A stretch of 64,000 nt of DNA, from contig KB722743.1 in assembly GCA_000349905.1 (NCBI GenBank), forward strand, positions 412,252 to 476,251. Reading direction: 5' to 3'. The DNA comes from Volvariella volvacea V23 (taxonomy: Eukaryota > Basidiomycota > Agaricomycetes > Agaricales > Pluteaceae). The position numbers and the translations under genes are program-made. The notes under the pieces were generated by a model. It was not told where the DNA came from. It saw only the letters and a list, made by a program, of their open reading frames with translations, and did not search any database. Shown here piece after piece: positions 35,480-49,417 of this stretch; position 1 is the stretch's first letter, and each line of letters starts with the position of its first letter.

Positions 35480-38400
35480 ATGAGTTCAGCTCTCGAAATC
35501 CAATCGTCTCCCTCTCTGCCAACTGACGCCGCGTCCGAGCTACCCAGTCAGGTGCAATCAGAAGCGAACCTGCTAAAAGGTGCCGCAGCCAACGCTGGCA
35601 GCAACAATTCAGTCGTCACCGCCGGAACGTCTAAACCTTCCACCTTTGACGACGTCTTGTCACGACTGCAAAAACTCACCATCCCATCCTTGGCGACATC
35701 CAATTCCTTCCCTGCCCTGAGATCCCAACACCAGCAACAGCTGCAGCAAAAACGTCAGCAGTCACTCGACCCTCGTATGCCGGTTTTGATCAACTATCCC
35801 GACGGCACGTCTTCGCGCAGCGGTAACGACAATGCCAATGTGACCAGCAGCCATTCGTCGACCCACGTTGAGAGTGCCCTCGATGGGCCATTTTCCATCA
35901 ATTACACCGGCCCTACGAAGAACCAGGAGGGGGACGTTCCCACCATCATTGATTCTTTTACTCCTAAGCCCTTGGCATCCGATCTTTCACCCACGTCTTC
36001 CTCCAGCAGCGATCTCGAGTCTGGCGCATCTTCAAGATCAAACCCTAGGCTTTCTTTTGAGTCTTTTCTTGCAACCCGTTCCCGTGTGGTTCGAGTAAGC
36101 TTTCTTCCTTCTCCAGCCCCGTTCCTCATTGGTGGAAACCTTGTTTTGCTGATGGACGCGCCCCACACCTTGCTTTGTTGCGATTATAGTTATATGACTT
36201 GCCTTCAAGGGCAGATGCCTTCCTATCATCCGTCTTTTATGGATCCAAAGTGCGTGATTGGTTGCGTCAAGATTGGGTTGAGAAACTCACTCGAGGACCT
36301 CTCCCTGGTGTCTGATTTTCGGGTGATGTAGCCATCTGCAAGCGGTGCAACAGTGCTAGTCCCTGTTTCTATGTGGACGCTGAGAGAAGGGTATCCCCAG
36401 CGGGAGAAACTCGAGGGCATCTGGGCGGTGTTCAGATCTCACGAAGAGGTACGCGATCATCGCAATTGTTGGCGTATTACCCGCGCCATGCTTGTGCCAG
36501 CGGCGCCAGCCCCGGTGGAATTCTGCTCCGTGGCGCAGGCGAAAAGGGACCGCGGGTGTGACATGTGAGCTGTCGCATCACGTGTGATGTGACACGGATC
36601 ATTTTGATTGGCGCGTCGTGAACGCCGTAAACGCCTTATCGTCCGCACCCTGCGCGCTCCAGGAACGGACGAGGGCTTCCACGCCACGGACAGCTCAACC
36701 TTCGTCATGTGCACGAGTGGGCCACCCTTGTTTCCTATTCTTCTTCTCATGGCGACCCTTTTGATCCAACCCTTGCGTCCTCGTATATTTAATTAACACC
36801 GCTTACGATGATTTCATCAGGCCTGTGCTGCACTCTCCCTCTCTGGTCCTGCCATGTCAGTGGCAACAGCCCTAGAGACTGATCTTGAACCGTTCCACAA
36901 GCTCAGCCGGTTTGTGCTGAGGCCCTCCGTAAGTCCCATCGAGTTACGTACGCAATTTCCGCCGCTGACTGGGAAATTACGAACCTAGCCGCCCGCTGAG
37001 CCACTTTACCCAACCTCAACTCCAACCGTCACCAGCACCGCTCCTTCTTACCCTCCTTCCTACGGCGCTGGCCACTCCCAACTCCTGCACGCGCGCTCCG
37101 ACCTGCCGGCCAATATGAATGTTGTCTCAGATGCGGGAAGCGGAACATTCGTCGGAAGAAGCGAGTATACTCTTTCGAGCAACCCACCCAACCCAAGAAC
37201 GAGTTTTAGACTTGGAGACTGGATGTGAGTGTTGGTCTGTATTGGCTGCACATATTTCACCCACTCGTCCCCATTCCGTCTCCGTACGGCGGGAATGGTG
37301 GGGTGGTGTTTCCTATCTGGAACGTCTAATGATACTTTCCTCGATCGATGACTACACATTTTCATCATCTCAATCCCCGCAAAGTCAATTCTGGTTCTGA
37401 CTCCGATCGTTTCCATCCTGCAGATGCAGCCAGCCGAACTGTGCCGCTCATAACTTTGGGTGAGTCGTAATGCGTTGCGTGTTTATAACATCACTATCTA
37501 TGCCTTCTCCGCCTTTGGCGCATCTTCCCCTCCTGCTTCTCATTTGAAACCTCCGGGTGTGTTCGTCTGACCCGCTGTACGCCTTTACTCTTCTTCGAGA
37601 CCACTTTCCTTCCTGCCCTAGTTTTCCTTCGCGTCCCTTCTCCTGGCCCTTCCTCTGCCTCCCCGTTCTTAACCTGCCGTTATTTCCCTTCTTCCTTCCT
37701 CCCACCCCCCCACTCCACTTTTTCTCCCCTCGTTTGATGTCCTTCCGGTGGAGCCGACATGTTGACCAGTAATTTCCCTTGCATGGTTTTGCACAGACGT
37801 AACCTGGCTTGCCGAGGCTGCGGTTGTCCTCGCTCAAATAACACCTCTGCGAATGCCAGCAATCAGCAATTGAACGCCATGTCTTCGCGGATCTCGCCTC
37901 CGCCCCGTTTCGCATCCATGCACTCCCAGCCGCAGAACTTGTATTCTACTCCTCCCGCTGCTTCGCCCATCGACCTTCACTTTGCTCAGTTGCAGCAGCA
38001 GCAGCAGTCTCAAGCCCACCAGCTGCCGCAACAGCAGTCGCAGCAGGGGTCGCAGCAGTCGCTTCCCTACATCCCGCCTCAGCTCTTGTCTCAGGCGCTG
38101 AATCCGGCAGCCTTGGCTCAGTTGGCGGCAGCAGCAGCCGCTGCTCATTCGACGGGCAAAATGGCACATCCGCTTCTCACACCGTCAGGGAGAGCGTTTG
38201 CTGTTGGTGGGAGGGTTCAGAATATCTCGAGCGACCCACTTTCCCCATGCATCATGTATTGGCCGGATAACGAGCCCTTCCCTGAACAAGGGCAGATTCG
38301 ACCTGGTGGATTGGTTGGCGTACCGGTATGTGGAGAAATTTTCTTGATTTTATCCCTCTTTATTTCCCTGCATATATGCGCCTGCCTCATCCCCATTGCT

Positions 38401-40388
38401 CTTCGAGCCTTTGTGAAACCTTGAGCTCCCTTATCTTGTCTCCATCCGTGACCGAGCTGCCGAAGTCTTGGTTGGACGATGGTGAGATAAGTCTTCGGGA
38501 CTTGAGCTGGAATTGGAATGTTTCGTTCATACCGTGTCTTGTAAAGTTGGTGATTGGTGCTTTTGGATACTGATACCATGCTTCTTTTCATAATGACAGC
38601 AGCCTCCCATTCTCAACACGGGGAATCGTGGTCCTATTTCTCACGTAAGTATACTACCTCCCTAGAACGTAGCGTCCTGTCTCATTAACTCGGCGCTTTC
38701 GTTATCTTGACCCGGGGTTATTACAACAGCAACCTGGTGACTGGATTTGTACCAAGTGCAATTACCTCAACTGGAGACGTCGGAAAGTTTGCCAGACTTG
38801 TTTACCCTGTAAGTTGCTATCCATTACTCGCATCCCACTTGAGTTCCTCCACGTCATTTTGAGCATTCCCTCTGTCTTTCCAACCTGCCTCGGTGATACG
38901 GATCCTGGACCCACCTAGTCCCTTCCCTATCATTTCTCCACATGTTTTTCCTGGAATTCCTCCCTATCATCGTCCACATCCACCCTTTATGGTTTATTTC
39001 ATATCGTTCACATCGATTTGGGTTTATTTAACTTTTCGACAGATGCGGAAGGCAATGGGGACTCGGTGTCTGCAGCCGTTCAAGCCGAACGGATCGCGCT
39101 GCTTACATCCGTCTTGAGTCAGGCCCAATTACAACTTCAACAAGCGGCGGCAGCCCAGCAAGCGGCACAATCGCAACAGGGCGGGAATGCCTCGCTTAAT
39201 TCACCCCCTGCCAATGGCAATCACTCCACAAGCGGTAGTTTGACTCCCAGCATCAATACGCCGAATGTTAATCATCCCGGAAATAATAATTCCGCGGTTT
39301 CTCCTGCTCTGTCATCCGCCGCTGCTTCGTTGTCCCCGACTTCGAGTGTTAATCGCAATGCTGGGAATACGGTTCCTTTGCATCATTCACCCATCCCGCC
39401 TGGGATTCGATCTCACTCCCTTACCCCGCCTCAAGCGAGGAGGTCGTTCCTGGACGTGTCCCCTCCCCAGTCTCGTAGTGCGGTGCACAAGTCGCACTCG
39501 CATATAGACTTGAACACTCACTACACCTCATCGGCTCCTTCGACCATCAACATCCATGGTCTCTCGAATCAAAGTATCCATGCTAGCACTGGTGGACAAC
39601 ATCATGTTCATATGAACGTCAACAACACGACGGCGAATACGGCAACCACCGCTAGGCCGATTTATCAGACATCGGCACATCTCCAGCGTCAGCCCTCCCC
39701 ATTGTATTCTACTGGACCATCTCCGGAGGAGAGGATGCATGCCCCCGTACCACTGCTCCCGTCGTTCTTGCAGGATATTGTACAAGTTCCTGCCCTCTCG
39801 CCTGCTTCCTCTGGGTCGGACGATCTACCGCCCTTTGAGGACCTGGAGGAAGGATCGAGTCCGCCTTCGTCGGTCAGCACTGTTAGCACGAGTCTGGGAA
39901 GCACAGGCTCCACTGGCAGGAGTGGATTTGGAGGTTCCAATTTCGGAGCTATTGGGAGCGGATTCCCTCCTTCACAACAAGGAGTTCAAATGTTAGCCCA
40001 AGGCTTGCGGAATATGTCGTTGAGCCCCACGAGCGCAACGGGCGGTGGTGCTGCCAGTCTTGGTGTTGGTGCTGGAGGTGGAGCAGCTGTGGCTAAAGCT
40101 AGAACTTCTCCTTCCCCACCTTCTTTGGGATTAGGATCAGGATTGGGATTGGGAATTGGAACTGGATTTGGATCAGGGAGTATCTGGAGATTGGACGGAG
40201 AGGAGAGCAAGACGTTGACGGCGTCGTATAGCCCCCCGGGTCAGAGGGAGCTGGGGAGTGGTGGAGTCACGCCTACCGTTGGGAGTCTTGGAACGCCACC
40301 TGCGATCGTTGGCGGTCCTGGGCCAGTGGGCTCGAACAGAAAACAAGCTAGCCATGAGAAGTTGAGTGTGCCGGTTATCCAAACCTAA
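35480..40388 (+). CDS. RNA-binding protein with two RanBP2-type zinc fingers (Nrp1-like)
   Basis: Predicted 1068 residues from ten exons: 35480-36094, 36190-36307, 36354-36448, 36821-36928, 36989-37224, 37424-37459, 37797-38325, 38600-38644, 38730-38808, 39043-40388 (3207 nt). A Ser-rich N-terminus precedes a folded region across exons 2-4 (YDLPSRADAFLSSVFYG, VRDWLRQDWVEKL, LEPFHKLSRFVLRPS). Two RanBP2-type fingers follow. Finger 1 is GDWICSQPNCAAHNFG + RNLACRGCGCPR (about 388-415), split by two introns. Finger 2 is GDWICTKCNYLNWRRRKVC (about 597-618). Gln/Ala-rich and Ser/Gly-rich low-complexity tracts fill the rest. RanBP2 fingers of this W-x-C...N...C-x2-C form bind single-stranded RNA. 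Yeast Nrp1 combines similar fingers with an N-terminal domain and enters stress granules. Introns here reach 372 bp. Confidence 0.85.
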
Positions 40389-42509
40389 GCGGTGGTGTGT
40401 CAGTGGATTCGGGGTGGATGGTCAGCTACGTGGTCGTAGACCGCTTGGGTCTCCCGTTGCTTCGCGTTTGCTCCCCGTTGTTCTCTGGGAGCTTCTTTTT
40501 ACGACATCTGGGCCGCTTCTTCGCCGCCACCCTCGTTTACGCTGATCTCGACGCATGCAATCAAACCCTCAAAGTCAACTTACTTCCTCGCTCTCTCTCC
40601 TTGCGCTGTGGATTTCTATTTTTTTTTGGGCGCCCCTGGATCAATATTGTACTATCTGTCACCTTTTTTTCCTCACCTCGTCTTGTGGAGCAGGAACATG
40701 AAAAACAGTCGTTTGGTCGTTTGTTCAAAGAAAAAATCATCTCTTGTCGGTCGGGTTGTCTGTCTACTATATGTGAGTTTACAGTATATGGAACTTGTAC
40801 ACGTATTTTCTGTCGTGTATGAGTTGTGCTATATTAACCCCTACCCTCGTCTACACCTTCCTTACCTTCTTTTTCGTCTATGTGTCTTTCTTCTTCTCCA
40901 CTCACTCGCTATATTGTTATGTTTTTCTTCTTGTTCCTTATTCTATTCCTCGACTACTGTGGTTTATATCTCCTTTTTTTCTTTTTGGAGTTCGGTATGC
41001 ATTTTGGAGACGAGACAAAGAGACAATGTCATACGGAGTACAGTATACTTTTCTTATTCAACCCCTACCCCCCTCTCTTCCCTCTTCTCATATTTGTTTT
41101 GATGTTCTTGGGACGTTTGTGTGCTCTTTCCCCTCCCTCGAATTGAGGCCTACTCGCTCGATATCAGCCCGTGTTCTCATATTCATATACAGTGTTTTAG
41201 AAACCCGTACACTCCCTGTCTGTCATTTTATTTCGGATACGCCGCCACAAAGTCCTCTTGGACACAAACTGTGATACATTTGGCCTTTTTGGTTTTACTC
41301 CTTTTGTGAATCACCACCTGTCTGGTCCGATACCTCAGTTTCGTCTCGTCTCGTCTCGTCTCGTCTCTGAACCGTCTCTCTTTATCCCCCCTTTGCCCTA
41401 CCAGCCATGCATGGCTCCCGGCCTCGTTACTTTCTCTTGCTCTTGCCCCGCGGTCTTGGGCAAAGCTTGGCGCCACTGTAAGGCTGAGACAATACTTTCC
41501 AAGCTTCGCCATGTCTCGCCCGAGTTCAGTACCTTTTGAATAGGACTTTCTTTCACATTCCTTCACCTTCCACCGCAGCCAGCCCCAGCAGGTACGGCGC
41601 TGAGCTCAGCGCGGGACCGATGGTCGATATTGCCGTTTTCCCGGACTCGGACCCTTCCAATTCATCCATTCCATGCCGTTCAGTTCGATTTGGCGTTCTT
41701 CGAAGTTCGTTTTGACTTTTCTTTTTTTTGCAACTCGAAACACTTTCCCCCGACGCGGACCCGGGTTTGAGAATCACGTTCTTTTTAGAGTCATACACCC
41801 CCGCCGGCATTGTACTTGTCAAAAATAGTTTTCTGAGGTTGAGGAGGTTGGAGAAGTTATATTTGGCACCTTCGTCATGCTCTTGCTCTGTTCTACCCTG
41901 CTCTGTTCTGATCTCTCTTCTCTGCTTACTTATACAATACCAAAGATACCATGGTCGAATGCTCGCTCATACATATGCGTATATCCGGATCCCCCTGCTG
42001 TACTCACCTTTGCTATACACGTGCGTTCTCTGTTGGTTCCAGTTTGGGATTTGGGATTTGGATCTTGCTATTTCTGTCGTCCTTTCCGTCCGTCCGACAT
42101 TATCCTATTTAGTCTATAGGATCTTGTAATCTTACTCTCTGCTCGTTAATCCAAATCGGGTTTGTCGTAGTACCTTTCACCGCCGATGTGGTTGCTCCCG
42201 GGAATGCGGTGGCTTGTGGTTTCCCTTTTTTCTTCCTTCCAAGTCGACGTTTTGCTCAGCCTGATGACAGGCTTTGTGAGCTCTGGTCTGTACCAAAATG
42301 TCTTTCGGCGGTGTTACGGCAATTCAACTTGGGAGCAAACGGACGCCGGCATCTAAAAAGGTTATTTGGCAAAGACGCCCAGCCCAAACAACGCGTCGAT
42401 GACGCCGGACACGACTTGGTGTGCATGTCGAGCAAGGGCTTAATCCTTGCATTGCAACCTACCTTTATGAGCGCACACAATCACAAAATCACGAACCTAT
42501 AACGCCATA
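40389..42509. other. 2.1-kb intergenic region
   Basis: The first ~900 bases are strongly T/C-rich on the plus strand, as in a long 3' UTR. A pentanucleotide microsatellite lies at 41341-41367. The last ~800 bases precede APC1 and include a small upstream open frame at about 42299-42402 whose ATG (in a TCTGTACCAAAATG context) precedes the APC1 start. No protein domain was recognised, though an extra short 5' exon of APC1 cannot be excluded. Confidence 0.45.
41341..41367. repeat. TCTCG-type pentanucleotide microsatellite
   Basis: About five perfect copies of TCGTC in tandem, in a T/C-rich intergenic stretch. It is probably length-polymorphic. No function is implied. Confidence 0.9.
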
Positions 42510-45500
42510 ATGTCCTCATCTTCATCGCATAGCTTTTTCTCGACGTCCGTTCCAATTAAGATCAGCACGTTCAGCCCGCCTATATCCTCTGCTCGTGCCT
42601 ACTTCAATCGCTCGAAACCAGCGGCCGAATCAACGCAGCGAGCAAAGGAGTCCTCCCTACTCAAATCAATAAAAGCGGCTTTGCGTGGCCATGACACTGA
42701 ATCGATTTCCGAGGTTCACGAAATGTCATTCCATGTTGGAGCTGCGGGGTATTATCCTCCAGCTTCGTCGTCTACGAACTCTACACCCTCAAGCCAGAGC
42801 TTTACGCCTTACGATCCTACATGGGGAGATGTGGAAGAGCTGAGCTGGGACGCTCAGACTGTCATATTAAGCGTCGGAGGGGTGATGAAGAAGAAATGGA
42901 ACTTTGGTGACGAGGAGCAATCGATACAATGGGCTACTTTGGGGTTATTAGAGCAAAATGCGAGCTCAACCGTTACAGCTCAAAGTTCAGGGCACTACGC
43001 AAGCATACTGCACAACTCGGACGGAAACTTCCCGACGGTGGTGGACGAAGGTGGAGGAGGAGCTGGTGATCACGCTGGAGAGGGAGACGGGAAGAGGCCG
43101 ACGTTTGGGCCCTTCTCTCAGGCGCAGAAACCACCCCAGATTGATGCATCTCCATCAGTGCGTATACCAGCCGTGTTTGTCTTTCTACGCAGCATCGGCA
43201 AGATCTTTCTCAGGAATGGAGTCGAGTATACGTTCTCCCTCCCGTTTATCGTGAGAAGAGCCTGGCCGCTACGTCCTCATGGTGTTCTCATACAACGCGT
43301 ACTCGAACCGGCGGAGGTTGCGGAGGCAGAAATGACGGGAGAGCCGGTGCTACCGACGATATTCTCAATGACTAGTCCATTTGCTGAGGCGGCGGCTGTT
43401 GGATTGACGGCTGGGATAGTTGGAGGGTTTGAGCTAGAGACTCCATCATTGATGGATGAAGAAGAGCACCTTACAAGCCCACTGAAGTCTGTTGAACCTA
43501 CGGAAAGGGTGATCTGGGTGTCTACTCATGGTCCCGAGTCGAAGGCAAACATAACTGTAACAGTAAATGTGAAGAACAAACGATTAACGGTGTGGAGATA
43601 CGCATATATGCAGCCCAAGGATGTTCCGGCCAATCCACCCAAACCTCGCCCTCCGACCGCAATGGCAAAGAGGCATTCCCGAGTGGGTTCTGCATCTGGT
43701 AGCATTGTCACCATACAGGGAGCTCGCAGGGCTTCTGGAATGCATAATCCGAGCGACAGGTATGTGGCATTGTCTCCGGGGGCCAAGTCGCCAGAACATT
43801 CGCCTGTCGTCGACTTTCACAAACTACCAGATTTTCCACCTGGAGTAACGGCTGGATTATCGACTGCGGCGACCATGGCAGCCATTGCAGGTCCAAAGTC
43901 CGTTGCAAACAAGGGAAGAAGAAATTCGCTGACGAGGAATGAACTGAGCGCCACAATTGATCGCTTGATGTTTGGTGCCAAGTACGACGATTCGTTTTCT
44001 ATCATCGAAGATGGGAAGATGAAGGCCTCGTATTGGATGGAAAAGGTGTTTTCGAGAGATATTTCGGAAGCCGAGTAAGAAGGGAATGATGCACAAGAAA
44101 TCTCTTCTGACTGATTCTCTAGTACAGCTTCCTGGCGAGATATATCCATCTCCCTATTCGACCATCGTTTTGATGGGACAAGTGAACGATCGTTGTTGGC
44201 CATATGCCTCCCTAGTAGCCGGACGATGCAGTTATATTCTATCTATCTCAAGCAAGACAAGATGTTGGCCGTGGTTGACCTGCGCCAAATACCCGCAATC
44301 GCGGCCGCGCCCGTAATGGCGACGCGCAAGCAAGTCTACGACCTTCTTGTGCTCAAAGCGGATAGGTCTCTGTCACTCTTTACACACGGGTTATTTGAAA
44401 TTCCTGCCCTACCAGTCCCACCTCCACCGCAGAATTTGAACCCTCCTCGCAAGGTGGTTGGCCAGCCTGTATCACTGCTACGCGGTGTAAAGTCATCGGC
44501 ACTATTGGTCTACGAAGGCGGTCTGAAAATTCAAGCTCAAATCGATCTAAGGCCAAGAGACCAGTTAACTCAGGACACCCTAGAATTGATTGCGTTGACA
44601 TTGCCCACCGACATGGCTTTCAAACTGCATCATATGTTCATCGTGGAATGGTCTTCGAAGGGCTTGATTGCTGACCCAGAGCTCGAGTTTGAATGCTTGA
44701 GCAAGAGTCTCTATCGGCTTTTTGGTCTGGAGGGGACAAGAAGTGGTTCACCTCCCTCGTTGACGACATCACATCCTGCCACGACGCATACACCTGTCAA
44801 TCGTAGTGGTAGTAGTTGGGACAAATTACCACACTCATCATCCCACCGACGGTTCCGAGAAGATTGCGTACTCAACTACTTGAAACTCCCTGGTCAAGGA
44901 TCCTCCGACACCTTGGAAACGACAGCGACAACAATCGCTGCTTCCCCTTCGGCCCCTCATCCACTTCTTGCACCGTTGCTCTTCGCGTTGCATCATCTTG
45001 GAGAATCACTGCGCCTGGTGGTCGATCGATTCGAGTCGTTGATAAGATTGGCACCTGTGATTTGTAGAATTGCGTTGCAGGTTAGACCAGAGTGGGCTGA
45101 TTATTGGAGGAGACTGGTGCCTGATGCGTTGCCTTTCTGGCCGACTCCTGCCACCACTGGTGCGTGTTCTCTTCTGTTTTCGCTTTTATGAAGTTCTTCA
45201 ACTAATGCACTTCTCTTTGCGAATTAATCATGCGTTTCATTGACGATTTAATTCGACGTCGCCCAACCAATTTAGTTCCAGAACACTTGGATGACCGGAT
45301 CCCACTCTGGCCACTTGACGCTTCTGCAATCCTATTTGGTCGCATCACTTCCCCAGAATGGGTCCCACCCTGGCACGCCACACATAACGTCGCCACCAGA
45401 TTTGGCGTTTCCCCTTCCTTTGCGTTCGGTCAAGAAGCAGATCCACTACATATCTTGCATCACCTTACGGCACTGTACAGGTGCCTAGCGGATCCGGCTG

Positions 45501-48500
45501 TTCCACAGGCACAGAAGAGGGCGGAAAATGCAGTTTATTTGATGGTTATGTCTGACAGCGAGATGGCTGCAGCTGCGGGCGTGGAAGGACACGCGCAGTC
45601 TGCTCTGGCACAGGAACTGCATCGCTTCAGGAGGCAGCCGACACAAGTAGGAACAAGGCTGTTGGATAGACTTCCTATTGGAATTGCGGCGCCGTTGAGG
45701 GAGGCTGCTAGGACTTGTCAATTGGCACCGCCTGGTGATTGGCCGTTGGTAGCTTATAGGGCTATCGGAAGGAATGACTTGGCGGCATCGGCCAGCGATG
45801 CACCAGATCTGATGTATAGCGATGGTTACAAGACAGTCAAAGAGTTCATTGTAAGTTCACGACCTTTCCTAAGAGACGCGACCTCTAAAGATTTTTCTCA
45901 GAGCCCGACCAAACCGCGACAGTCCATTTCAGATATCATCACAGAAGCAAAAGCAGCAGCTAATGGAGACTTCGACGCCACGTCTGGTGTGGAGTTGAAT
46001 CTTAAGGATTTTACGGATATCAGGTTTGGACAGGATCGTCGGCTGGAGGAAGTTGCTAGGATGCTATGCTCTTCCAATGTTGTCACTGCTAAAGTGCCAG
46101 ATAGGCCAGAGCTAAAGTATGTCCTCCTTGATTCTTATTCACGCCTGAACCTCATGCCTCGTTTGGTAGCGAACATGACCAAGCCAAGGAACAGCAGACC
46201 CAAGTTATGCGTATGGCAGAACGTACACTTGCCCTGCCGTATGGACGAGCGCTATATACATATGGTTCGGTATCTACTGTGACACGCGAGGCATATGCCA
46301 TTCCCAAACTGGAGTATGCTGTACGCCTGCAACCGCTTAACATGGTCGTCGCCCCCGAAACATCCAAGATGCCCCCAGATTCGTTAAGTTGGGGTGCATT
46401 CCACAATGGCGTTGCTGCTGGACTACGGATCTCCCCGTCGTCGGATGGAGTAGAAAGCTCATGGATCGCCTTCAACAAGCCCTCAGACCTGACGCCTGAA
46501 CATGCTGGGTTCTTATATGCGCTTGGATTGACGGGTCACTTGAGGCATATGCTTACTTGGCACACCCTTGGATATCTCACACCAAAACATGATCTTACCT
46601 CCATTGGAGTCCTACTTGGCTTGTCGGCGGCGAATGTGGGCAGTGGGAATAAGCACGTAACGAGGCTTTTGGCCGTTCATACTCCAGCATTACTGCCAAC
46701 TCCTTCGGTGGATCTCAACATCTCTTTAGTTACGCAAGCTGCAGGATTGGCTGGTGTGGGGTTGCTCTACTTGGGGACGAAGAACAGGAGGATGGCAGAA
46801 GTCTGCTTAAATCAGATTAGTCGCAAGGATCTTGCCCAACCCGATCTCAGTAATGAACATCGCGAGGCATATACTTACGCTGCCGCGTTGGCGTTCGGTA
46901 TGATCATGCTTGGAAAAGGCTCATCTATTCCTGCAGACTTGGCGTTGCTTTCGCGGTTGAACGTCCTTATACATGGCGAGGCTCCAGGATCGTTCGGACA
47001 GCGAGGAAAACCTCAATTTGATTTGAGTCTTACGTCACCAGCTGCGACCATAGCCCTTGGGTTGATGTATCTCCGGACCGAGCGACAGGACGTGGCGGAT
47101 ATGCTGACCATCCCAGACACGGTCCTATCGCTTAACAGGATCCAACCCAGCTTCCTCATGTTGAGGACCATTTCCAGGGCGCTGATCATGTGGGAGACAG
47201 TGAAGCCCACAAATGATTGGGTGCAAGCTCAAATACCGGACACAGTTAGGGAGGCGATGGATAATAAGGTCAAGTACATGACAGTTCCGGATGATTCGCT
47301 TGAGCTGGCATATTATAACATAATCGCTGGGTGTTGTTTTGCGGTTGGGTTGAAGTATGCGGGGACAGCAAGTCAAGAGGCGTACGTTTTAATCATCCGT
47401 TTCTTTGATACCTTTACTAGGATGGTATATTCCAATGGTAGGGCATATCTTACTCCAACGACCCCAGCGACTGATATATTTCTTTCTAGGCATAGCGTTT
47501 GAACATAAGATCAAACGGTCGGCCGTTCGCGAAGGACTCAACGTCATTTCTACCGCTCTCAGCATGGTTATGGCAGGAACAGGAGAAATCACTTGCTTCC
47601 GTCGACTCCGCTATGCATATGGCATGTATCAGCAGGCTATGTACACATTCAAGTACGGCATCTATGTCACAACACATCTTTCGATCGGCCTGTTGTTCCT
47701 TGGTGGCGGACGGTACACGCTCGGAACATCAAATGCCGCAATTGCATGTCTGGTCACGGCATTCTTCCCTCGTTCACATCAACTCTCGTCCGATAATAAA
47801 AGCTACCTACAAGCTCTTAGACATCTTTGGGTGCTAGCCGTCGAACCCCGATGCCTTATTGCCCGAGATGTGGATACCACCGAAGTCGTCTACCTACCTG
47901 TCAAGATTACCATGAAGGATGACGAAAAAGTCGGCACGACTCAACTTATTTCCCCTACTCTCTTCCCTGAACTTGACAAACTCCTGTCCTTACGCGTGGA
48001 CACGCCGCGTTACTGGCCGTTCTATCTTGATACTCAAAACCTTCCTCGACACCGTGAAGCACTTTTACGAAGTCAGACACTCTATGTCAAGAGACGAACA
48101 GCGTTCCTTAGCTATACAGAAGATCCACGCGGAAGTCGCAGTCTATTTGTCCGTTCTGGTTCGTCTACGGGTGAAGCTGCGGTATTGGACTTCCCACAAC
48201 TCAAAATCGATCCATCAAATAGCAACTCTGCTTTGACGTCTTTGAACAACCAGCAACAGCAACAACACCAAAACCAGCATCAAAGCAACCGGACAGGGGA
48301 TCTATCAGATTTCATCACTTCCTTCTCCAATGACGTGCTGTTTTTGGCGTTCGCAGATCACCTTTCGAGGGAAGAAGGTAGACCAGGAGACTATACACCC
48401 GACGAAAGGATGTTCCACGCATATTGCCATGCCGCATTGTTGGACAGTATATTGCAGGATAAACCTCAGACGCTGCAAACCCATTTGACGCTGTTCAGGT

Positions 48501-49417
48501 ATAGGATGATGGAAGCTGAACCCGGGGAATACCAGCGCTATAATGATAGTGATCATGATCCAGATCGTAGTTTCGCAGGGAAGGGGAAAGGCAAACAGCC
48601 CGAAGGAACCATTCAAGTCGGCAGTAGGGGCGAGTACCTCAAGCGGACACGAAGATCAAAATACTTCCACTTGCGGCTACAAGACTTGCGATTCGCGACT
48701 GAATTCTATTGTCGAGTGTATGATCGCAGATTTAGTGGGAGAACAGAGAACAACCCCCGACCGCCTCTGATTAGGGAGAGTACAGTTTTGGGCGCACAAT
48801 ATGCTCTTGATAGGAGGTTGGATAGGCTGAGGAGTGGAGTCACCGGCGGGGTTAGTTCAAGTGGAATGAGTAAGCTCCTCGAGGCGTTGGGCTACTATGC
48901 TCGTGGTGAAGTACTTTCCCCCTCTTCTCCATCTACACCAGTCTCTGTCACCCAGGAAACACTCTGGCAGCTATCATGGTACCTCCTGCGCAACAGTGTG
49001 CCTGTCTCAACGGTCCTCATCGTCCTCCGCCAGCTTTCCCGAGATGCGCATATACAGTGTTATGGGAAACCAGCACCAGACGGGACGGAAGACGCCGCTA
49101 CGCTCGAGCTGGGGATTAGAGAGGTGTTGCATCTCACAGGGACGAGGATGATGCAAACCCTTGGCGCTGGTTGGGATGTTAAGAGTCTAGATGAGGTCGT
49201 TCGGGCCTGGAAGAATGGAACAAGTGCCAGTTCAGCAGGTACAGGCGCTGACCCCGAGACAAGTGGGAAGAGTACAGTAGAGTCGGCGGGTGGAACGAAA
49301 GGACAACCTGATCCTCCTCCAGTCCGCACGCAAGTCCTGCCCTCAGCTGCAGCAGCGCCTAGTGGACACAAGCGTGCGAGTTCTCGCTCCAAATCAGCTC
49401 GGTCTGCACGATCTTGA
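42510..49417 (+). CDS. APC1: Anaphase-promoting complex subunit 1
   Basis: Predicted 2195 residues from six exons: 42510-44074, 44123-45159, 45276-45850, 45902-46116, 46170-47437, 47490-49417 (6588 nt). APC1 is the largest scaffold of the APC/C, the ubiquitin ligase that triggers anaphase and mitotic exit in the nucleus. The N-terminal half has family features: GRNA-like TVILSVGGVMKKKWNF, AVFVFLRSIGKIF, and PHGVLIQRVLEP followed by PTIFSMTSPFAE. The second half has proteasome/cyclosome repeats: GVLLGLSAANVGSGN, GLAGVGLLYLGT, AALAFGMIMLG, TIALGLMYLRTE and GAQYAL. A QQ/HQ low-complexity loop sits near 48250-48290. The length fits the family. Intron 3 (45160-45275, 116 bp) was placed because all three frames are closed between 45191 and the acceptor. 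The start ATG is the first in the long frame; an upstream exon is possible. Confidence 0.92.

Noticed and set aside
42188..42502. Open frame just upstream of APC1 as a possible first exon
   Set aside because: No APC1-like sequence and no in-frame GT-AG junction found to 42510. It is kept as leader sequence, with an upstream ORF possible.
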